Assembly: GCA_907163375.1 (NCBI GenBank)
Contig: CAJQUW010004577.1
Location: 248,001 to 312,000, forward strand
Length of the DNA: 64,000 bases
Origin: Prostheceraeus crozeri
Lineage: Eukaryota > Platyhelminthes > Polycladida > Euryleptidae
Direction: 5' to 3'
In this document: positions 57,080-64,000 of the stretch, one piece after another
Numbering within the stretch: the first letter of the stretch is position 1
How the letters are laid out: the number at the start of each line of letters is the position of its first letter
Notes under the pieces: generated by a model
Told to the model about the DNA's origin: nothing
Database searches by the model: none
The model's input: the letters and a program-made list of their open reading frames with translations, nothing else
Made by a program: the position numbers and the translations under genes

Positions 57080-59566
57080 CTGAAATCAAATAGATGATTA
57101 TGAATTGCGCAATAGTTTAGTGATCAACTCATTCATCAAATTATGTTTGCCACAAGGCGTCGGTTTTTGGCGTCGGTTTTAATTTCACGAAATGCATTCA
57201 AATAGCAAAATCAAAAATTAGCGAAAATTTTCCCTTTTCATTTCGATTTAGTCGCTGTGTAGAACAATGCTTTTAAGTGTCATAATTGTGCATTACCAAA
57301 CAATTACTCTACTATCATAAGTTATGTGAAAGTGAATTACAAACATAAAAGATCGATCGTAGACTACAGATAGATTGCACATCATGAATGTGAGTCTTTT
57401 TCCAACAAGCTTGGGTGATTTCAGACTGTTCAGCTTACGTATGCCTGAATCATCCAATTGGCATGCTTTGACTCACGATAAACGAATTTCATATTGTCAT
57501 TATAAATTGTTTTCTACATAAAGGTGCACTCTGGAGGTTTCTTGGCTTCCTCCATAGAAATAAACATTAACATAGAAAGTTCTAGAATGGAAATTGCATG
57601 AAAATTATAGCACACTCCGGGGGAACTTAATTGGGGAAAAACGAATTTTACGAACTGGTTTTCTTGTTTTCTGGTTGGCATTTATAGTTATCAAGTAAAG
57701 TTGTGGTCTGGATGTTGGATCTGATTCGTGGTTATATATAGACATAAAAAACCTTCAATTTGTTTATTCCAGAAAAGCGCTCACTTTCTTTATCGTTTGA
57801 ATGAGAAATTACCCAATAATTAGAATTTTTGTCTGTGAATTCATGAAATGTTCTCACAACCAGTATACTGACCACTTTCAATTATGACTCTGTGAAACAA
57901 TTTTTAATTCGTATTCCAGCATTGAAAAATTGGATAATAGTTTTCAATGACTGCTACAAATGGTCGCAGTGCATTAACCCATGGAATAGGTACCATCGCG
58001 GTAAATCAACTGACTGGCTGGCTACAGGAACCGAGTGGTGAACATATCTGGAAGAGCGGACAAGCGATCGCTAACAGTGGAGAAGAATTGTGTCCGCCGA
58101 TCATTGGCAGGATTGACCAAGACGTCAAGTCCTGTCATTAAGTCAAAGTAAGTCAGGAAAATGATCAAGTGTTTCCGAGAAAGAAAATAATGTGCATACA
58201 TAGCAATTAACTAGATTAAGCAGACTACCTTTTACAATTAGAGCATTTCCTTTCATGCAAGGTTCTCCTTATAATGAGAGAAATGCTAGTATCAAAGTCC
58301 ACTGACAATTTCTGGATCCATATCTTATTTATTCAGCATGATGATGAACAGTGAATGTACATGCATTTGCCGGTTGTAAGCACATATTTGGTAATATTTA
58401 TTCCGAAATGAAGATATCATGAATATCTCGAGGCATCGCGGAGGTCCTAATTTGCGGTACTTCAAAATAAGTCTTGAATATCATTTTAATGCGAAATCAT
58501 TGAATCACTTTCAGACAAAAGTCGTTTGAAAAAAGTCATTATCATTCAAATCATTTTGAGACATGAGATTGCGTTAGGTCGCAAACGAAATAGAGGCTGA
58601 TTTATTAGATATTGGTCGGACAATATAGCAAATCGCAGAGATTCTTTGTCTTGTCGACTTCGGCGAAGTGGTCAGAGCATACACGCCAATGTTTATTAGG
58701 AGTGAAGTCTTTCCGCCCTATGCTTCGATATTATTTAATAACAGGAAGCTTTTGCTGAGAATTTGTCTAGTTTATATTTTTGCGTTCCGTATTGGTACTG
58801 TTGTTGCATCCGAATACACAACACCGCACCACATCTGCAGCAGCTAAAATAAATATCCAGATAAAAATGCTGCAATATTTGAAAATATATGTTTGCATTT
58901 TGATGCTTGTTCGTCACTGTAGGTGATAAAAATGCAATTCGTTCATCAGTGCGTCTGAAATCCGACGCTTGCTTGCATGCTTCCATCCTGTTCCAATGCT
59001 ATTATTGTTCTCACGCACATCGCCAATGACGTCACTACGCATTTTCATTCAGCTCTAGCGACTTATCGAAACAACTTTCACATGTGTTTGAAGTCATGTT
59101 CAAAAATCATCCGGAGCATACCTTCAAGCATTGAAAGCAATGCTTTTTATACTTATGCGGAATTTTGAAGTGAAAATGCCCTTTATTCTCATCTCAGCGG
59201 ATTCTCGCAAATACAAACACTTTGTAAAAGTCGTGAAATTCGTTTTTTGGCAGATTTCCGAAAATTAACCTGTGTACAGTGCATTAACCAGAAAAAGCTA
59301 TACATTATGATTGAAGAAATAAATATGTGATGCTTATACTCGGAAGCACATAAGGTGAGCGCCCTTCTCCCATGTCGCCGAGTTCTATATATTCCACTCT
59401 CATTATTTGTGCTAAACATAAAGCAAGAATGTACAATTTTCCATCTTTGACTCGAGTAATAATCGAAGAACTTGGTAGTGATACCAGTTATAGAGAGAAC
59501 ATGCAGTTTCAATAAATAAATGAAATATTGTATGAATAATGCTAAGTGCAGCCATCTACCATTTAC
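57080..59566 (-). other. ORC2 last intron
   Basis: AT-rich intron hosting interspersed repeat R (57270-57965). The rest, including 57966-59566, shows no supported gene. Confidence 0.85.
57270..57965 (+). repeat. Interspersed repeat R, reference copy
   Basis: Collinear matches to 40185-40530 (first half) and, in inverse, to 31290-32200 (second half) and 28020-28140. About 0.7 kb or more, AT-rich, no coding frame. Class unknown: no inverted ends or polymerase III boxes seen. Confidence 0.7.
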
Positions 59567-59685
59567 CTTCTTGAAGCGAATTAATTTGTGATCCTTGAAT
59601 TCCGTCAATTGCGCTCTTAAAGTGACATCATTATTCACGAGGCAAGCATCACGACTTTTCCAGTACAATTCTTCAAGAGCATATC
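59567..59685 (-). CDS. ORC2: Origin recognition complex subunit 2, penultimate exon
   Basis: 119 bp between acceptor (ccattattttag) and donor (AAGAAG followed by GTAAAT). It reads [20 protein letters not shown] then [20 protein letters not shown]. The [15 protein letters not shown] block is near-identical to animal ORC2 (human [18 protein letters not shown]), within the C-terminal winged-helix domain that contacts other ORC subunits and DNA. Phases join it to both neighbouring exons (GPYE-G-YALEE upstream; RFKK-AIDGTE downstream). A 37-bp tandem duplication (atggaaacctccatatagtc) lies in the intron immediately upstream of the acceptor. Confidence 0.97.
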
Positions 59686-61264
59686 CTAAAATAATGGAAA
59701 CCTCCATATAGTCAAAATATAATATAATGGAAACCTCCATATAGTCAAAATATAATATTTAACAAATGACACCAAATTCAATTTATTCTTATGTAGTAAA
59801 AGAAGGAAAATTCGATCATTCAATAAATTTCCTTCTTCAAAAGAGATTGTTGCAATCAGTGCACGATATAACCGTCTCCTGATGACAAGTGGTCAGCCTA
59901 AGATGTTTCTTTCAAGCAAGTAGTCTTCAATAAAAATCAATAAAGATCTTGAAATGAGCTATTGATTTGGAGTCACTTGCCATAGTAAATTAGTGATCAA
60001 TAACCATTTTGTGTCTCCACTGACCAAAGGCAGATGCTCCAAGCAAAACTGATATGACGGCAAACCAATTGAACTCTTATCACACTAGATATCTCAAATA
60101 ACGCTTTGTTTGTTACAATCGAAATGACGCACATGAAAACTTATATTAATTAACATATTATTATTGTACATTATTATATATTAGATTATTATTATTGTGT
60201 TGAAGTCATACTATGCAAGCGATAGCAATACGAGATAATTCATTTCTAAATTCTTATACTTTATTACAGATATCAGTCATGTCGATTAGCTTCTTGCATG
60301 ATGAGATGTCTAATGTGATTTTAGGTCAGTCGGTTCACCGTCATATCAATCTTGATACATCCGCCTTCGAGAATAAGTGTACGTGGCCAGTGGAGACAGA
60401 AAATAGCTTTTGGTAACTAAATTATTACATCAAGTCATGCGATCAATTATTTGTCACTCGACCATATTTTGCTTCCAGACAATATAAATGACTGACATAC
60501 CAGAAATGTCTATTGAAAGACTCCGATAATAAGAGGGAAAATGACATGGAAATTATACATCAGCCTTATTAAAAACATCAGAGGCTCACTTTTTATTCTG
60601 AAACATGAACTTTAAATCACTATGATCAGTTTGATCAATCTTATCACAATATTAACTTCTCACTGTCTATTCAAATGCTCCAGTCAATTACCAACTGTTT
60701 GCAAATCGTTTACAAAATTCCTCAAACTGCTTATCTAAATTTTTGAAATGCACTGTTCTGTAGTTGTACATGCAACTGTAAAACTGTACTGCAATTTCGG
60801 AAGTAGCATTGCATTCTACTGTATGTTTCTAAAAATTACAGAAAAATAAATTCACGCATAAAAACGACACTGCGATGTGATGTAGAGACTCAGATATCCT
60901 AAGGTAGTAGGAAATTGCACTTGCTCAAATTAGCGGAAAACCAAATATGCTGGAGAAAATAATTCATCGTATTGTTCGTAAACGTCGTGGTGTAAGAAAA
61001 ATTTTAAGACATTACATATTATGCTAACATAATTTCTTTCGAAATACGCTGTTGTGATTGCTTATGGTGATAAAAATCATTAGTGAAAGATGTAATATTT
61101 AGCCTTAATCGTAAGCTGAATGATGCATTAAATCATCAACTATCATTTGAAGTGACAAAAATCTTCAAGTATGACATTATAAATAGCTTGGTAGCCCTTT
61201 CTGCCAAACACGAGAACCAATCATATTTTGCACAATATAGTCGAAATGGAAAAACAGAACCAAC
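59686..61264 (-). other. ORC2 intron
   Basis: 1.6 kb, AT-rich; begins (minus sense) after the GTTGGT donor and ends at the ttttag acceptor. Only a short tandem duplication (59682-59756) is recognised. Confidence 0.85.
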
Positions 61265-61507
61265 CTTCATAAGGGCCGGAAGATTTGTCCATCGCTGATT
61301 CCAGTTGATGTCTAGCTATCATCAGGAAAATCTCCCTTGCATTCTGTGTGAGTGAGGCCATAACGTGTTTCAATGAAGACAGCATCAGCTTCCCGCCTTG
61401 TTGAATAAGAAGAGAATTCTCGTAAGAGGTTTCCTCTAGATACGGTGCGAAGGTGGTGCAATCGTGCCATACCCAATTCAGTTGTCCTTGTTGATGAGAT
61501 GACCATA
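61265..61507 (-). CDS. ORC2: Origin recognition complex subunit 2, internal exon
   Basis: 243 bp from acceptor (tcatttctttcag) to a donor GAAG followed by GTTGGT, weaker than usual. After two bases of a split codon it reads WSSHQQGQLNWVWHDCTTFA, PYLEETSYENSLLIQQGGKL, MLSSLKHVMASLTQNAREIF, LMIARHQLESAMDKSSGPYE. Collinear with human ORC2 (FNWLWYETTTYSPYTEETSY, ENSLL, LSSLTHVLRSLTPNARGIF). This covers the end of the AAA+-like domain and the linker to the winged helix. Upstream ORC2 exons (IASIDHLNAPL region and before) were not found up to 64000 and probably lie beyond the window. Confidence 0.96.
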
Positions 61508-61709
61508 CTGAAAGAAATGACCACAGAGTTCAATATTTATGAAATTGCAAGACAGTATAGTAGGTATTTAGAACAAAAATTTAAAGCGCGTTTACACGGA
61601 TCAGCTTGCTGATGAGCCACCACCAAACCACAAACGACTCGCCACGCTACAAACAGTCTTCCTCGTAGCCTATATTGGTCAAGTACGTTGCCGTACCTCA
61701 CATTTAGTG

Positions 61710-61985
61710 GTACGTGGTAGGATAGCTCATTTGGTTAAGGGCCGCTCTTCGGTATGGAAGTGCAGAAGGCTCAGGGTTCGAGTCTGTCCGCCACGGGAGG
61801 CACCACCCCTTTCACTAGAGGCTGCTAACCACAACCTGGTGAGAGCTCCGAGTATCTGAAGGCTGCTCACCCTTAGCTTACTAGCATGGCCTTGTGCCTT
61901 GGGCATGGCAGGGAAGAGTAAAAAAGCTACCTCATACGTTAACCTACCCATGACGGTCATAAATAGATTGTAGCAAAACCTATCA
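61710..61985 (+). repeat. tRNA-derived SINE, distinct family
   Basis: Contains an A-box (ATAGCTCATTTGGTTAAGGG) and, about 50 bp later, a canonical B-box GGTTCGAGTCT; gtggt...ccgccac can pair as an acceptor-like stem. The body (tggtgagagctccgagtatc, ggccttgtgccttgggcatg) does not match the main SINE family. Lies in an ORC2 intron, antisense to the gene. Confidence 0.75.
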
Positions 61986-64000
61986 TCTATTTTTAATCTC
62001 TCACAGCGGCTTCAGTGGTAGCAGCAGAGGCCACACGCACCATGAGTGCTTAATTCCGATTATTCCATCAGGTCTACACCTCGTGCATTCCAATCTAAAG
62101 CAATCTCGTGCATTCCAATCTCTGTCTGGTCACATATTGACCCCTTCGTAACTGTAAACGACCCATTAACATTAACAGGCGATTTAATTTATTTCCCCAA
62201 TGTTACCGCTTCTGTAGCAATTGTCTTGTTCATAGACATCCTTTCGCGCGTGAAAGGCAGCAAGACTATCATCAGTATTATCCATGAGGGTTCTGACACA
62301 GTGGCTAAGTTTTGCCATGGCTGACATGCTCAATAAAAATTGGAGCAGCTATCACCATAGAAATCGGACTTTCCGCTTCGTTGAAATTGGTGGGACTATA
62401 ATGGAGCACAAACTCAGTCCATTTTAAAGAAGTGGCAGTCAGCCTGCTTGATTTACCAGAATCACATCTCTTTTATTTCAAGATTATATCATAGCTTTCA
62501 GGCCGGTGAATTAGACTTTGATTGGGATATTTTTATCGAAGATCGAATCGAATTGAACTTTCATCAAGCTCATAATTTTCGTACTAACGCGTTGTATAGA
62601 ATTCCTATGCAAGCGTCGAGTCTCAGGGGATGACGACTTTCGAAAATCTGACAAGCATTTGGTCCATAGCCCAATGATGGCCAAAATTTTTGCATAAGGT
62701 CTCAAAGTACCACAATATGTAATACATCTATGTTTTTAGATACACAATCCGCTAGTTCACCCGATATCTACGACTCATCGTTCATTTGAATATTTTTTTT
62801 TCATTTGCGCATATGTGCAATTCCGAGCAAAAGTCAACCTCCAATTTTTTGAAAATGCTCTAATGTAGGCTTACTATAAGTCATTGGAAAACTTAAGGTT
62901 TGAATTTTGTGAAAATGACGTGGGTTTATCTGCCTGAGCTATCAGCAAATTGCAAAAAATGCTCAAAGTTCAGAATGTTTCACCGAGAAACAGAAAATAA
63001 ACATGCAGACCTAAATAAGACTAATCAGAAAAAGTTCAGTCATAGCTGAAGATGACATACTATGCTGAAGTACAATATGAAAACAACCGCCAGACGTGGA
63101 CGCTATGTGAGGTTTGAACACTGCCCGGTTTGAAGACTAACGGTCATGCTTATGATATACCGCAATGTATTTTACATTGCTGTTCAGATAACGCTTGAAA
63201 TATTAGATAGCCCTACCTTTTGAACATTCATGTGCGTTACATTCATGTATCGTTGAAAGTAAAGTCTAAGATAAATAAAACGAAAATGAGATTCTCAAAT
63301 CGTTCAGTTATAGACATAATACAAAATATGAGCAATTAATCAGAGGTAGGATACAGGAGCAGGCATGATGTAGCATGAGCGAATTATGAAAATTTCCGTC
63401 GGATTAGTCAGAAAAATATGGTGTTGGATCGCATTCGTTCGGATTCATCCTCTCTTCGGTTATCATATTCGAGTCGTCGGATCAGATTCAGCCCTCAAAT
63501 CCGATGCACACCTCTACACTGTACATGTGTCATGCTGACTTCCAACGACAATATCATCATCCATCTCAACAATGTATTTTTCCTCAATTTCCCAGGTTAC
63601 TTTCAGGAAATTGTTCAGACGGTTCGACTTGTCGATGAACATATTTAATCCTGCAAGAAGTTGTTTAAAAGGGTCAATAATCTCATCATTATGATAATCT
63701 TATTGAAGTCATCTTCAGTTAGCATTAGTCCTGCAAGAGCGTGACACTTAATAGATTAAACACTTGAATTGACGCATGATTTCTTTTGATAAATAATACC
63801 TTTAATGACACCCACCGTCATCGACAAGTTTAGAATGTCTTGAGAGGATTGAATTTCCTATGAGACTGTCACTAACTAACATTTCAAATGCGCATAGGCT
63901 TCTCAATTTTCACTAACCGCATAGCCGCGACATTCGGAACATAAAACTTATATGCACCAGATCTCTTCACTGGCTATCTGCTCTAATTGTTGAAAGATCG
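61986..64000. other. Presumed ORC2 intron or upstream region
   Basis: No supported exon. Frames at 62046-62324 and 63418-63648 (plus) lack splice support; the minus strand was searched by eye for the ORC2 IASIDHLNAPL block without success. Confidence 0.4.

Noticed and set aside
61712-61795. Functional tRNA gene
   Set aside because: Both polymerase III boxes are good, but the arms do not fold into a standard cloverleaf and a SINE-like body follows.
63418-63648. ORC2 upstream exon or other gene near the right edge
   Set aside because: No ORC2 block in any minus frame and no paired splice sites.

Overview
The window looks like an intron-rich, repeat-rich invertebrate animal genome, AT-rich (by eye about two thirds A+T). 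The evidence is canonical GT/AG-bounded exons, an identifiable animal-type ORC2 gene with large introns, Tc1/mariner and hAT transposons, LINEs with PHD-finger ORF1, and tRNA-derived SINEs. I cannot name the species. Long open bacterial-style reading frames occur only in transposons and tandem repeats.

Layout. 1-3297 is a 30-bp minisatellite of about 110 units that runs off the left edge. 3.3-14.5 kb is mostly intron or intergenic DNA with one well-bounded minus-strand exon (3685-3814), a possible signal-peptide exon, old SINE copies and a LINE tail relic. 14572-18445 is a hAT-like non-autonomous element with a perfect 8-bp target duplication, filled with palindromic CATACTATG arrays. 20.5-22.5 kb holds minus-strand exon candidates. 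23443-24755 and 28301-31184 are two near-identical Tc1 copies; the second contains a complete mariner-like element (28402-29690), and the first preserves the uninterrupted insertion site. 34.6-40 kb holds three minus-strand exons, one with a membrane segment, around an RNase H-bearing retroelement fragment. 40690-48830 is a three-level nest: an old LINE is cut by an element with 8-bp target duplications (41406-48490), which itself contains a larger PHD/zinc-knuckle LINE (about 42520-47830). 50382-53613 is a DNA transposon with roughly 225-bp inverted repeats whose minus-strand transposase has the RAG1/Transib catalytic layout. 56990-61507 is the 3' part of ORC2 on the minus strand (three exons).

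Most interesting: the RAG1-like transposon at 50.4-53.6 kb. Its D...D-x18-C-x2-C...H-x4-H...E pattern keeps the RAG1 spacing almost residue for residue, but its ends are long inverted repeats without an obvious CAC-type Transib/RSS terminus. It is broken in this copy by a 10-bp tandem duplication.

Host genes read consistently on the minus strand. Only ORC2 can be named. The other exons are called from splice signals and phase and carry no recognised domain. No rRNA, intact tRNA, CRISPR or prokaryotic regulatory feature was seen.
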